Made by a program: the position numbers and the translations under genes. DNA of 64,000 nucleotides from Isoetes taiwanensis (Eukaryota > Streptophyta > Lycopodiopsida > Isoetales > Isoetaceae). The stretch spans positions 5,454,623 to 5,518,622 of the forward strand of contig JAJEKV010000027.1 in the NCBI GenBank assembly GCA_021234155.1, read 5' to 3'. The notes under the pieces were generated by a model. That model did no database searches. It was not told where the DNA came from and saw only the letters and a program-made list of their open reading frames with translations. Positions within the stretch are counted from its first letter, which is position 1; each line of letters starts with the position of its first letter. Positions 41,729 through 52,530 of the stretch are shown here, piece after piece.

Positions 41729-43804
41729 ATGAATAGAGGTAATCGCAATCGTATGGAGAATGAGCAAGACAAAGGTAAGTATTTATATAGTTTTTATTAT
41801 ATGCTTTACCCTCTAATTAGGTATGTGAGTTTATGCATGGAGTTTTAATTTGTTGTCTAGAGGAAAGGGACGAGTTTAGAGAAAATAGGAGGAGGACTCC
41901 ACGAGGTAGGGGCAATCGTGCTGATGTTCCAAGACGCCAACCTCCACCTATCACTACACCAGCAGGTTTGGGTATTAAGATAGCTTTTTATAAAAATAAT
42001 AAATAAATGAATTGTTTTTTGCATGATATTTGTGCTTCTGCAGCTCCTCCGCCGCTCCCCGCCTTCCTCGCAAACATGTCTCCCGCCGAGAGAGACCAAA
42101 TTGCAGCATATTTTGCCTCTTTGACACCAACGCCAGTTAGGCAGCCTCCCGCTCCTATTCCCCAACGACATAGTGTTGATTATCGGCCTCCACGTTCTCG
42201 CGAGAATATTGAGAACGCTAGACGTAGTATGGACTCCCGTTCTAGGCAAGACACGGGAATAGATTTTTCTAATGCAAGGAACTTGGAGGAAGATTTCAAC
42301 AGGTAAATATATATCCACTACGTACCAAACATTTCTTTGGTTGCAGCATGTTAAAGATGCTCATTCTCTCATTACTTCCCAGGTCAAGAAGTAGTGGAGC
42401 AACAGACTCACAACGTTCAAGATCGCGACGATCATCACAGGGTTCGGGATCCGAAGAACATGGTCGCTCGCCTGACTTGGAGAGGGAAGGATCCCGACGA
42501 CGTCCACGTGTCACTGAAGAAGAGCGTCCATTTCGCTTTGTTTTAGACACGTAAGTCTGCGGGTGATTTGGCCCCGAATATACCCGACTATCATATTAAT
42601 AATAATTTTTTGATGTAAGTTATGTGAACATATTATTTAAGATATCAACCTTAAATATTAGTACTTTGTCATCTAAATTTGTTGTTTTGTTCATTCTCTT
42701 CACTTAGAATACATTGTAAAGTGCTCAAAAGGTTCTTAATCGGGACGGGATATGTATATTGACGGTAGACATAAACACGCTTTTATATACCCACCATTTA
42801 TGCTTCAGGGACGCTCTTCCTAAGAAGGATGATGAGGGAAGTGTCTTTTATACTACACTGAGGGACGCGGTCACAAATAATATCTCTCGTTTATGGCCTC
42901 CCCGCGGTATAGGGGAGTGGCCTGGCGCTTATGACCAACGCGAAATAGAGAGCGTCAAAAATAAAATGAAACAGAGTTTCCCAGAGATAGAAAAAGCAAA
43001 GGCGTTTAACTGGAAGAAGCTCACTTCGATGATGGGCGAGCTTATACGAAAAAGGAGGTACATGACCTAGTCATAGTCTTGTTTTTATTATTTTGATATT
43101 GCGTTGATCTATTGATTTATGTCAAAGGCACCATGTGGTCAAGGAACTGAAGCAGACTTGCAAAAAGAAGGAGGCGATTGGTCAAAAGTCCTAAACCACT
43201 TAATCTCCACAAGGAAGATATCAAGGTATTTCTTATTTTTTTTGTCATTCGTTCACTTTAACTTGTGATAATGTTGTGTGCCTTGCAATCAGATTGCATT
43301 CGAACGTGCAAAGGATCCAGAAAACAAACATAGAGCTCGGTCCGACAAAGCAACTAAAAACCGAGAAAAAAAGGCGTCTCATTTGGGCTCCGTGGTCATA
43401 AAAGGGTTTTTCCATAGATTAAGTAAGAGCTATATTAGTTCACATTAATTTTAATAAGAACTTTAAATGTCACTAGCTAATACTCGTTATATTGTCATAG
43501 GAACATCTATACGGGTTTGCCCCTAACAAGCAGCAGGTACAACTAGCCACGGAACGTGGAGCTGTTTATCTGTATCAACAGTTATACGACGAGGGACTTC
43601 TCCCACTTCGCGGGAATGTGAGGGTGCGTTGTAGAAAATTATTATAATTCTATGAACTACATTAACGCCATATTCTTTTGGTTTTTATAGGAAGCAATGG
43701 CGGATATGAATGAAGGTCTAGAGCATGACATGGGGCTCCGGGGCGAGAGAGGATGCGCAAAACATTGGCCGGAGAGCCATCCAATCGCAACCGCAGCGCG
43801 GTGA
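41729..43804 (+). CDS. TNP1 / Transposase_24-like gene of the CACTA element, about 9 exons, one frame break
   Basis: Candidate exons: 41729-41774, 41861-41965, 42044-42302, 42383-42550, 42809-43057, 43128-43225, 43293-43422, 43501-43623 and 43691-about 43804. Nearly all have GT-AG borders, and the frame is kept through the first five junctions. The N-terminal half is Arg/Ser/Pro-rich and low-complexity (MNRGNRNRMENEQDK; SPAERDQIAAYFASL; RSRSRRSSQGSGSEEHGRS). The C-terminal half has LRDAVTNNISRLWPPRG, KAKAFNWKKLTSMMGELI and ATKNREKKASHLGSVVIKGF, the last resembling the 'NR…H.gGS..f' motif of the plant En/Spm Transposase_24 family. A frame change is needed in exon 6 (GTGGTC…GGCGATTGG), so it may be inactive. 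Such proteins bind the subterminal repeats. No TNP2 catalytic partner lies in this element. Confidence 0.7.
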
Positions 43805-44539
43805 CCAGTTCGAGGCGCCCCTAACTACGCACTTTCGGGATGACTACTCCACTGAATCTGAGAGAGATTAGCTCTAGGCTAAAAGGGTGGATACTCCTCT
43901 TAACGAGTCTTTTGTGATTATTTAAAAATATAAATACAATTCACTTTTGTGATTATTTAAAAATATAAATATAAAAATAATTTTGTGACTATTTAAAAAT
44001 ATGAATATAAAAACACTTTTGTGATTATTTAAAAATATTCTTATATTTATATTTTTTATATAAATATATTTTTTATTTTTTATTTTATTTTTTTCCCCTA
44101 CACGTCGCATGCGACGTATCCACGTGGCTTTTTTTTTGCCACGTGGCTTTTCTATACGCGGATTTTCGAATTTTCCACGTGTATATTCCACGTGTATATT
44201 CCACGATAATGCGTTCCGCGTGTCACGCCGCATGCGGCGTATACCGCGGGCTTTTACCAACACGCCGTGGATTTTGTTGATGTTCCACGTATATTCCACG
44301 TGTATATTTCACGTGTATATTTCCGCGTGTCACGCGGGCATCACGGCGTCTGCCGCGGCGTCGTGTCACGTCTGTCGCGGCGTCTGGCGGCGCCGCCAAG
44401 CGTCGCATCGCGGCGCCGTCGCACGCGGCGATGCGACAGCGGCGTCTGGCAACGACGCGTCGGCGGCGTCGCCGCGACGTACGTCAGACGCCGCTGCACG
44501 CCGCTATTGACGTCGCTAAATGACCCTTTTCTTGTTGTG
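43805..44539. repeat. Right end of the CACTA element: AT-rich tandem units, then subterminal repeats
   Basis: 43917-44040 repeats 'tgtgattatttaaaaatata' about four times. From 44100 to 44525 are CACGTG/GTATATTCCACG repeats (44165-44325) and a GC-rich GCGACG/GGCGTC zone that mirrors the left end, closing in the inverted TIR at 44506-44539. Confidence 0.85.
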
Positions 44540-44677
44540 TAAAACCATTTCAGATTGGTGCCCTATAACTTTGCTATCTAGGGTACAAGATCTTTGCTAA
44601 GGGCTTGGCAGAGAAAGAGAGGGATATCTTGGCAGAATCTACGTCCTTCTTGATAATGTGCCGCAGCTTATGAGGGG

Positions 44678-45082
44678 ATGTATTGGGCACGCCTAAAGAG
44701 TCAGCACATTGTATATCTCAAATTGGATTTTGCTAAAGCCTATGACAGTATAGATTGGAATTTCCTACAAAAATGCCTTTTGGCATTGGGATTTGGAGAG
44801 TTGTTAACCAGAGATGTTATGAAGCTCCATCTTTCTGCTCGGTCTACTATGCTTTTTTAGGGAGAACCATTGGCTGTGTTTCCTGTTGGTAGAGGAGTTC
44901 GACAAGGATGTCCCCTTGCCCTGTTATTGCTCACTATTGTGGTAGAGGTATTGTCCCAACTATTCTCTTCGGCTATTCAAGATGGCGTAATTCAAGTATT
45001 GACTATGGAGGATGGTTCTCAAGAAGTGTGTAATCAGTATGATACATTTCTCTTTCTAGTGGTTGAGGACGATAATCTTTAG
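44678..45082 (+). pseudogene. LINE copy B reverse transcriptase with deleted YADD
   Basis: Palm motifs A and B are present, but motif C reads CNQYDTFLFL. Copy A has CNQYADDTFLFL, so an in-frame 6-bp loss (gccgat, at 45040/45041) removed Ala and one catalytic Asp. A TAG also interrupts at about 44858. It cannot be catalytic. Confidence 0.85.
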
Positions 45083-46210
45083 AATGTTAAGCTCTTGTTT
45101 GACTCTTTCTCCCTGGCATCAGGGGTTCTTGTTGGGTGGCTAAAGTGCTCTGCTTTATGGACCTTGGATGTGGATGTTCCTCCCTGTGTATACGTACCCG
45201 TGGAAAGAGCTTCCTCAAGAGAAGACCACTACACTCTTGGGCATTCCTGTAGGTATACATATCTCTACTTCAGATGCATGGGATGTTATAGTGGAAGGCC
45301 TGCATAAGTATATTTTTTTGTGGAATACAGCTAAGCTTTCTCTGACAGGGAGGATAGTAGTTGCTAAGCTGGTTCTCAGCAACACTCATATGTATATGGC
45401 ATCTGCTGTGCTTGCCTCACAAACAAAGTTTCAAGAGGTTGTTGCAATTGTCCGTAACTTCATTTGGGCATGTACTGAGACAGGTGTAGTTGTGGAGGTT
45501 GCTTGGTCCACATGTACCAAAACAAGATTTGCTGGAGGTCTAGGTATGATTGACTTTTATTTACAGAGTAAAATTGTGATATCTAAGTTCATTTGTCGCT
45601 ACTTGGCAGGCATGGTACATTCGCCTGGAATGAGATTGGTTGCGCAAGCACTTGGGCGTGTATTCCTTTTGGGAAACTGGCACTTAGGGCAGTTTTTCCT
45701 TGGTGTCTCTTTAATCAGCTTCGTCCATATCCGAATGCTTCCCCCTTCTTGAAGGGACTGCTTGATTCTTGAGAGACAGTTCGTGTTCTATTTAAGACTA
45801 ATCCAGGTGTGCGCCCACATGTAGATTCTCTGTGTTAGTAGATCCCTCTGGATAATCACATGCCCCTGTGTGCTACGGTACATCCATTGACTCCGTGGCG
45901 TTAGAGGCTTGCTGATATTCTCACAGTTGGTGCTTGGTATGAGGCTGGACATGCTTTTTAAAATAAGTTTATGTTATCTCGATGGGATAGAGCTCTGTGG
46001 CAAAAGCTGGCTGACATTCTGCCAGCCGCTCCTTCACAATCAGTTGATGTGCCTATTTGGACTGGTCTCCAAATTGTTAATGCACAACGTCTTGTGCATT
46101 CGTTATATCAAAAGCTGATTGAGATTGACATTATCCCCCCTCGGGCTGGTTGGCAGCTCCGCAGTCCCCCTCCTCAGTGGAAGCGTATATGGTCCTGGGT
46201 CTGAAATAAA

Positions 46211-46687
46211 TTGCTTCATCCCAAAGTTTCTACCTTATTGTGGCAATTCTTTCACAGATGTCTGCGGGTTAATGTGCTGGTTCATAAGTTTTATCCCCGC
46301 ATTTTAGAACTCTGCCCACTGTGTAAGCGGCAAGTTGAGAGTCTCGAGCACTGCTTCTTTCTATGTGACCAAGTTCAACCAGTTTGGCCATGGTTACTAT
46401 CCCTCTCCCATGTGGCCTTGACTAGCCAGCAGGTGCTTCTCGCCATTTATCCTTCCACTTGGAACATCTTGCAGCAACAGGCTTTCCACTTAGCTTCAGG
46501 CTGGTTGTTGTGGTCTGTTTGGAAAAGAAGGCGGTTGTGTATCTTCAAAGGCTTATCAATTAGTGTCGACCAACTTCTTCACGAGGCGCAAAACAGATTA
46601 GTGAAGGCATACCTATGTTCTCAGCTTGCTCCTGAGAAAAAACATTTGATTTTTGAGGAATATTTGGGTATCTTATCTTATGCATAG
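46211..46687 (+). pseudogene. LINE copy B C-terminal zf-RVT region
   Basis: A 158-codon frame with LCPLCKRQVESLEHCFFLC near its start (C-x2-C … H-x4-C), the zinc-binding pattern of plant LINE ORF2 tails, followed by WLLWSVWKRRRLCIFKG and a Glu/Lys-rich end. The equivalent segment in copy A is deleted up to the last Cys. Confidence 0.8.
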
Positions 46688-47035
46688 ACATGTGGCTGCA
46701 CTTAGTGGATTATCTTTGTCTGCTGAGATTTTTATTCCTGTCTCTGCATCTATGTGTGTACTTCTTCTGGAATATTGAATAAGAGTTTGTCGTCCTTAAA
46801 AAAAAAAAGAATATTAAAACAGACAGCCAAACTTTGAGCCAATAACTAATTTCATTGATTGTACGATTCAAAAATTAAGAAATGAACGGTGTGGGTTAAA
46901 ATTTGGCTGAGGTGTCATCCACATGGATAGGTTAGAAATCCAAGAAATATTGTAGAGGGGGTTAGGCAAGCCTGCTAAAAAATGTAACAAAGCAAATGAT
47001 TTATCCTCGACAAGACTTCGAACTGGAAAAACAAA

Positions 47036-47094
47036 CAGATGAAGAAGAAGAAGAAGAAGAAGAGATTTTAACGTCACGCCACAAGGCAACGTCC
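47036..47094 (-). mobile_element. Short (GAA)n-tailed retroposon insertion, reverse orientation
   Basis: Copy 2 carries gatgaagaagaagaag…agattttaacgtcacgccac where copy 1 (6785-6812) has unrelated sequence. Reversed, this is a '…cttgtggcgtgacgttaaaat' end with a TTC-repeat tail, the same family as 40377-40480. Very short, so probably a severely 5'-truncated copy. Confidence 0.6.
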
Positions 47095-47292
47095 AATTTT
47101 TTAATAATCGAATCAATAAAGATCGTTTTACCTGTTCTCATAAATACAGGACTACTTGCTATTCCTCCTTGGTCTTTCTGGATGAGAGGCCCATCGTCTT
47201 CTCACCAAGCCCAATCTGCATTCGCGCGCTGCTACTAATGAAGTCTTGGCTGATTTTCCCTCCTTTAGGTACTTAGATATTTCATTTCGCTA

Positions 47293-49930
47293 AGGTTGTT
47301 TGGCTGTCCTGAGGTAGCCAAATTCCTTGTCGCACACGTAACGATATGCACGAATGACGACTGCCCCACTGTCACTACCATGGCCTTAGCAAGATTGAGT
47401 TTTCCATCCCCTTATGAACCATTAATTTACTATTCCAAACCTCCTCATCTTGTGTGGATATGCCTTAATTATTTGAATTTAAAAGCACTTTGTTCTCAAC
47501 CATTATATAGTCAATATACCAACTAGATGTTTTTTTTCCCTACCAACTGTACATTGATGAACTCCCCTTTTTTATTTTTATTTTTTATATTGGAGGAGTG
47601 TGAGTTGAACCCAAGAAGATAAAATTTTCCAAATGTGGATTTTAGATGTGCCCTTCATCTAATCGCGAGTTGCATTTTGTCCCCTTTTTTGCAGTCTTAG
47701 ATGGCATACTGTAAATTAAATAGAATTATTGTACACTACTTGTTTTTCGAAGGCATCAATTGAGAACTTGATTTTAAATTTTGTGTCAAATGTGAACTTG
47801 AAGATTTAAAAAGTTGTCAAAAGAAAATTCCTTATTTTGCGAATTTGAGACTCTTCATGGAAGGAAGCAAAGGTCCCCTAGTCTATGCTATACTATAGCA
47901 TGAATGCTAAGATCTGAGAAGTTTATTTTGTTTAGTGCTTGGGTGCTACATCTAATAACGAACATATTAGCCAAGAACGAGACGAGGCGGCATGGCGCTT
48001 GACCCTCACCCCCTCACAAGCATCCATTAAAGATGTATGTTGCGTAATCTATGGGCTTTTTACAGTTGTTGTTCTTGTTCGTAAAGTGGGAAAAGAATGA
48101 GAAGGTTTTGGGATGACAAAAGCGATGCTAAGAAGCTAGATGAACTTCACGGCTCATCTAGGTAAACAGCAAATATGAATAAAGTTGGATAAGATGGAGC
48201 TCATCAAAGGTGAGAAATATGAAAGGTGTCCCTGACAGTAATGAATAGAGCATTATCAAGTTCTGATAGTGAAGGAGATAAATTCTCTGTTCAATCAGAG
48301 GATCACAATTTGTGGATAGGGATCTTTCAAGTGGCTAAAGAAAATCATGATGTTCTTTCCTCTGCTCTCCAAACTACTTGTTCCTTTTCCATCCTTATCT
48401 ACCATAGCATACAAACAATATGGTCATGCATGAGTAGTCTTACCAGATCCATGCTTCATGTTGTACATGCACTTGATTGTCTTCAAAGCAGCACCCACAT
48501 GCCATTCAAGCTTGTAATCACCATTGCCAAAAACATTAAACTTCTCTTCAACTCCATGATTCTCTGATATTGAACCAGCACGAGCTAAGGAAGATAAGGA
48601 ATTAATCCCCGTCCTTGGAATTCCTTTGAAGAGAGCACATATATGCACTCTGCATGCTTTTCTAAGAATAGCTGACAAGATGGTATACATGACTGTTCTC
48701 TTTGCTTGGAATAAGCCCCCTCAACTAGCCAGATAAAGTTGCATAAAAGATGTGGATAAACTACTTTCTGATGTTGGTCTCCATGGAGGTGATTACAAAA
48801 TACTTCAAGATCCAAAGAGGGGAGGTAAGATTCCATGCGAGCCGTCAATGGGTGGTGTGAAAGCAAAAAAGCTTCTATCATGCACTAATTTACGTAAGAA
48901 CGGATCCTTACCATCTGGAGTGTGGGAGGGGTATAAAGACCTATTTGCAGTTGAAGATGACCGGACTTCGCATGGGAAGGCAAAGATTAAAAAGATAAAG
49001 ACATAGAAGAGTGTTAGCATTCTTATAAATTTACTAGCAGAGAAGAAAATGTTGGTTGATAAGTTGGATATATTCAAAGCAGTAGTTGTTGATTTCACAG
49101 AGCTAATTTCTGGAAGCATGGGGAGAATGTAATGTTACTCATTACATCCATATAGTTAAAGCCCATAGCCTGTGGTTTGCAAAGGACTATGGGAGTTTGA
49201 AAATATGGAATACCCAAGGGATGGAAAAATCAAAGCTAAGAATGCTTTCTTTTTTTTAGGTTCACCCAACAATGAGGTTCGAGTGGTAACTCATGGCAAC
49301 AAATGTATCAATGATTCTACAAAAGGATTATGTGTAAGTTAGAAAAACAGGACAAGGCGAAACATGCGACGACTTTGGCCAAGGTGCTTAGAAAAAAGGC
49401 TCAACAGGATAAAACGAAACAAGCATGGTGCAACTCAAGGGCAGCTGCAAATTTGAGACAGTGGAAATCAACGAGGATCAGAAAAGGGAAATGATAAATA
49501 TGTATCCGTAATGTAACTTTCGATGTCAATGAATAAATGTATACATAAACCACCGGCAGTAAAAAATTCCTCAATTTTTGGCCATTTTTTTAAAATGGAT
49601 AATTTTTGCCCTGGGGTTTTTAGTCGGCGCTTCCAACGCCGCCACAAGTTTATAACAACATTAAAGTACACTTGCTCAATCATATTAAATTTCAGTGTAA
49701 TAGACATTTCACTGTTCCAAATCGAAGATCATGATCAATGATCAGAATACACAGCTGGCTACTGTGGTCTTTTGTAAGATCATCTGCTTCATCTTCGGGC
49801 ATCCACACAGAGCAGAGCATGTACAGAATATAATGCCGCAGTAATTGAGCAAATCCACACCAGCATCGTCCTCCATTTTGAGGGATTAAATCGGCAGAAC
49901 CTAATGCAAGAGAAACTGGACTCCTTTCAT
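47293..49930. other. Unassigned region with degenerate protein-like frames
   Basis: Several frames lie in 48226-49006: forward 48226-48567 and 48752-49006 (MDKLLSDVGLHGGDYKILQD), and reverse 48690-48424 (NGDYKLEWHVGAALKTIKCM) and 48881-48585 (FLEKHAECIYVLSSKEF). The reverse frames look more protein-like, but I cannot name a family. They may be remnants of a transposase or host gene. The rest is AT-rich. Confidence 0.4.
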
Positions 49931-50365
49931 CTGTTAGCCCGCAACTAATCTTTATGACAATAACATTGTCTGCAATAGTAGCATTTTGGAGAAGATCCCA
50001 ACTCTGGCCAAAACTCTGGGCGTTATTCCATATCGGATCTGCAACAAAAGGGGAAACTGCCGGATTATTGAAACTCCACAAAAAAAGGGGAAACTGTCGG
50101 ATTACTGAATCCTAAATTATTGGTAGTCAAACCACAACAAGATCTAGATTTATACCTTAAAAGCGAGTTGATTCATAGGTGGAAGTTCCATTCAATGTCT
50201 TGTGACAGGATTATAAAATAAATTATCTCCCTCTAAAACAAAGCACAGATTCAGAAGCCGCAGCGACGTGTATGGCTTCACAAGCAGGAAAGGCAGAAAC
50301 GCAAAGGAAAGATTGACCCATCTATTGCGAACCTGTCAAAAACCTTTGCAGAGTCTGCTGTCATC
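49931..50365. repeat. 444-bp dispersed repeat, copy 2 (pair of 7686-8129)
   Basis: It matches 7686-8129 closely. It ends at tcatc (50365), where the truncated gypsy pol sequence begins without any visible target duplication, suggesting recombination or insertion at this junction. Confidence 0.85.
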
Positions 50366-50389
50366 GTGAATACATCCTGAAACTCCTTA

Positions 50390-51278
50390 ATGAGCCTTGC
50401 TATCGGCCTTGGCAACTGATTTCACTTAGCTCACTTGCCTTGTCTTTACTTGGTTCAATTGCCTCTAGCCTTAAGATATAATCCATCTTGTTTCTTACTA
50501 TGCTTTTTCTCAGCTGCTTCATAGAAATACACTGGGAGAAGCTACCTTCTTATCTTTTACTATGAATTTGTTGCCGTCTGGTGCCGTCATGGAAATTTCG
50601 TTGCGCTCGCAATCTATCATCACTTTAGCTGGCCTTAGGAACTCCATTCCTACTATGAGATCATACCTTCCAATATCTATCACTTCTGCCCCCCATCGGC
50701 CACTTGCTTCCGCTAAGGTCTATGTCGAAAGTGATCCTCCTTCCCTTAATGTGGCGAATGGCGCCGCTTGCCATGCTAACTGGCCTTGGCTTGGACTTCA
50801 AAATCTTATTCTTCATAAGGGTTGCAAGCCTTGGAGAGGCAAAATTATGGGAACTACCTGTGTCTATCAGGACTATGTAAGGCTTGCTATCTATGATTCC
50901 TTCTGCTGAGATTACCGTGGACTGGTTCTTAATATCCCCTGACTCAATAGCTGCACAGATTTTGCACTCACCTTCTATGAAGTCCTGGGCTTCCTGTTGG
51001 TCGCCGTCTTCTTCATCCCCTTCGGTTGGAGATTCCCAATCTGCAAGTTCAGCTAGAGCCGCCTGCATGACGAAGGGACAATTGTGTGTTCTGTGCCCTG
51101 GCTGGAAGCAACGGAAACATAATTTCTTTTCTATGCATTCCTGCCTTTTCTCCTTTGGAATATTGTCTAGGAGAAATTTGATTGACTTGCCTCCCGATCC
51201 TTCCTGTGGCCTATGGTCTCCAAAGGATTTCCCTTGAGCTTTTCCTTGGTACTGGCCTCCTGCTGGCGTAGAGGCTGC
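50390..51278 (-). pseudogene. Gypsy zinc knuckle and retropepsin region, frameshifted
   Basis: Downstream of the gag stop the same frame continues with a CCHC knuckle, CFRCFQPGHRTHNC (about 51128-51087), then an acidic linker. The protease active-site motif VLIDTGSSHNFASP lies at about 50880-50840. Near 50700 the frame shifts; the next frame continues with RYDLIVGMEFLRPAKV (the 'D-x-I-L-G-M-x-x-L' element of gypsy pol) to about 50535. Such proteases mature the Gag-Pol polyprotein. RT, RNase H and integrase are absent. Confidence 0.85.
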
Positions 51279-52130
51279 TTACCTAGGTTGATACTGCCCT
51301 GTTGTCTTCCCTTTGAATGGTATCTGTTTCTGCCCTGGAGTTACTGGTGCCTCCTCCAAACTCAAAGCCTTATCCTCAGCCTCTTCGACTGTCCTTGGGT
51401 TGATTGCCCGAACCAACCTCTTAAAGTTGCTGTTCAGCCCTTCAATGTATCCATCCACTGCTTGCCTTTCTGTGATTCTAGGTACATTGAGTCTCAGCCT
51501 CATGAATTCTTCTGTGTACTTGGCTACTGATAAGTTGCCCTGATCCAGCCTGTAAAACTGATGTATCTGCCTGTTTGTGTGTGATCTCGGCACATAGTGC
51601 TTGCGAAACGCCTTGCTGAAGGTCCTGAACTTGCAATTGTTTCTTCTTAGCTTGTTGGACTTTGCGTATCCTTTCCACCATACTTTGGCTGGTCCTATCA
51701 AATTTGTCGTTGCCACTTTGCCTATGTCCTTGTCTTTCATTCCATAAGAGTTCCCGAATTCCTCCATCTCATCAAGCCATGCTTCTGCTTCCATGCCTGA
51801 CCTATCCTTACCCGAGAACTGACCCAGTTTCCTTGTCTTCCAGACATTGCTCATTGCACTATCTACCTTCTTTTGGTAGTCGTCTGTCCTTCTATTCTTG
51901 TTCCTGGCTTGTAATGCGTCTGACTCACTGTCGGAACTACTGTCTGATTCGCTATCTGGGGTCTCAGATCTGCTGGAACTAGAAGGTGACGGACTCCTTC
52001 TGTCTCTTCTTTTCCTCTTCCTTTCCCTGTCGGGCGCCTGATTTTCTTGTCTTTCGGGCTGAGGTGCTTCGTCAATACCTCCCACAGGTGGTGGAGGTGG
52101 TGGCGGCGGTCCGTACTCTTGCGCGTGCAT
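51279..52130 (-). CDS. Ty3/gypsy Gag (Retrotrans_gag) fragment, 283 codons
   Basis: The frame starts MHAQEYGPPPPPPPPVGG, passes a basic and Ser-rich linker (RKRKRRDRRSPSPSSSSR), and has a Retrotrans_gag domain at about residues 95-240 (FSGKDRSGMEAEAWLDEMEE; KVWWKGYAKSNKLRRN; FRKHYVPRSHTNRQIHQFY; VAKYTEEFMRLR). It ends with a TAA where the linker to the zinc knuckle should continue. The function is capsid formation and RNA packaging. The upstream ATG context is unclear, and coding-like sequence extends further 5' in broken frames to about 52320. Confidence 0.85.
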   Translation of the reverse strand: MHAQEYGPPPPPPPPVGGIDEAPQPERQENQAPDRERKRKRRDRRSPSPSSSSRSETPDSESDSSSDSESDALQARNKNRRTDDYQKKVDSAMSNVWKTRKLGQFSGKDRSGMEAEAWLDEMEEFGNSYGMKDKDIGKVATTNLIGPAKVWWKGYAKSNKLRRNNCKFRTFSKAFRKHYVPRSHTNRQIHQFYRLDQGNLSVAKYTEEFMRLRLNVPRITERQAVDGYIEGLNSNFKRLVRAINPRTVEEAEDKALSLEEAPVTPGQKQIPFKGKTTGQYQPR

Positions 52131-52330
52131 AAGTGGTGTTGTCCACTATAGTAGTTGCTATATCTGATTCCTCATCTGGACCAACCTTGCATTCACTGTT
52201 TCAGATGCCATGTCTTGTTTGTCGTCATGTTCCCGACCGAATAGGTTCCTAGGTTGCCATTGGTGCTGCCGGCCTTGGCCTTGAGACCCTGAACCGGTGT
52301 TTTTGGCTGCAAGTATTAGTCATCAGTGTT

Positions 52331-52501
52331 GTTACTTAGGTTATATTATTCAACCTTATTTACAAGTCAATTATTGTTAGGTATAAAAGAAATGATATCA
52401 ATTTTCAACTTGTAAGTTAACAATTGAGTTAAGACAATGAGTTATACTTTATAGAGAATTGTAGTAATACATAGGAATCTCAATATGTAACTTTAATAAC
52501 A
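52331..52501. other. Short AT-rich spacer between gypsy fragment and Helitron end
   Basis: Nothing recognised. Confidence 0.5.
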
Positions 52502-52530
52502 ACTAGTTATGGTGCCCGGCGTTGCCGGGC
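52502..52530 (-). mobile_element. Helitron 3' terminus (hairpin plus CTAGT)
   Basis: On the minus strand: GCCCGGC-AAC-GCCGGGC hairpin (52514-52530), 7-bp spacer, CTAGT, then T. It is the same layout as 27817-27845 with two compensating base-pair changes in the stem. The body extends rightwards; the 5' TC end was not located. Confidence 0.78.

Larger units (their letters stand above)
36686..44539. mobile_element. CACTA/EnSpm-type DNA transposon, 7854 bp, TAA target duplication
   Basis: Copy A reads gagccTAAaacc (about 4717). Here TAA flanks both sides (36683-36685 and 44540-44542). The left end is CACAACAAGAGAATGG…CATTTAGCGACGT. The right end, reversed, is CACAACAAGAAAAGGG…CATTTAGCGACGT. The 3-bp duplication, the CAC-starting TIR with '(A)CAAGAAAA' and the GCGACGTC-rich subterminal repeats identify an EnSpm/CACTA element. 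It encodes a TNP1/Transposase_24-like gene but no recognisable DDE (TNP2) transposase, so it is probably non-autonomous. It carries a protein-kinase fragment and other unassigned DNA. Confidence 0.92.
44543..46808 (+). mobile_element. L1-type LINE copy B, 3' half
   Basis: It resumes RT at 'aaccatttcagattggtgcc'. Frames: 44678-44860 (FAKAYDSIDWNFLQKCL, motif A), 44870-45082 (GVRQGCPLALLL, motif B), 45168-45752 (post-RT), and 46211-46687 (zinc-cluster region and C-terminus). The poly(A) at 46797-46807 ends it. It is more complete than copy A at the 3' side but has a damaged catalytic motif and several frame breaks. Confidence 0.9.
24098..47292 (+). repeat. Segmental duplication copy 2, expanded by nested DNA transposons
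   Basis: It matches 1-7006 in three pieces: 24098-24422, 34287-36685 and 44540-47292. The gaps are exactly the piggyBac-like (24423-34286) and CACTA (36686-44539) insertions. The pieces total about 5.5 kb. It keeps about 450 bp of LINE sequence lost from copy 1. The flanks beyond 47292 are unrelated to those beyond 7006. Confidence 0.9.
50366..52330 (-). mobile_element. Truncated Ty3/gypsy retrotransposon fragment (gag and protease)
   Basis: The minus strand carries leader, gag, zinc knuckle and aspartic protease, and is then cut off before reverse transcriptase by the junction at 50366. No LTR was found on either side. One TAA separates gag from the knuckle, and a frameshift lies within the protease region, so the copy is dead. 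Confidence 0.88.
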
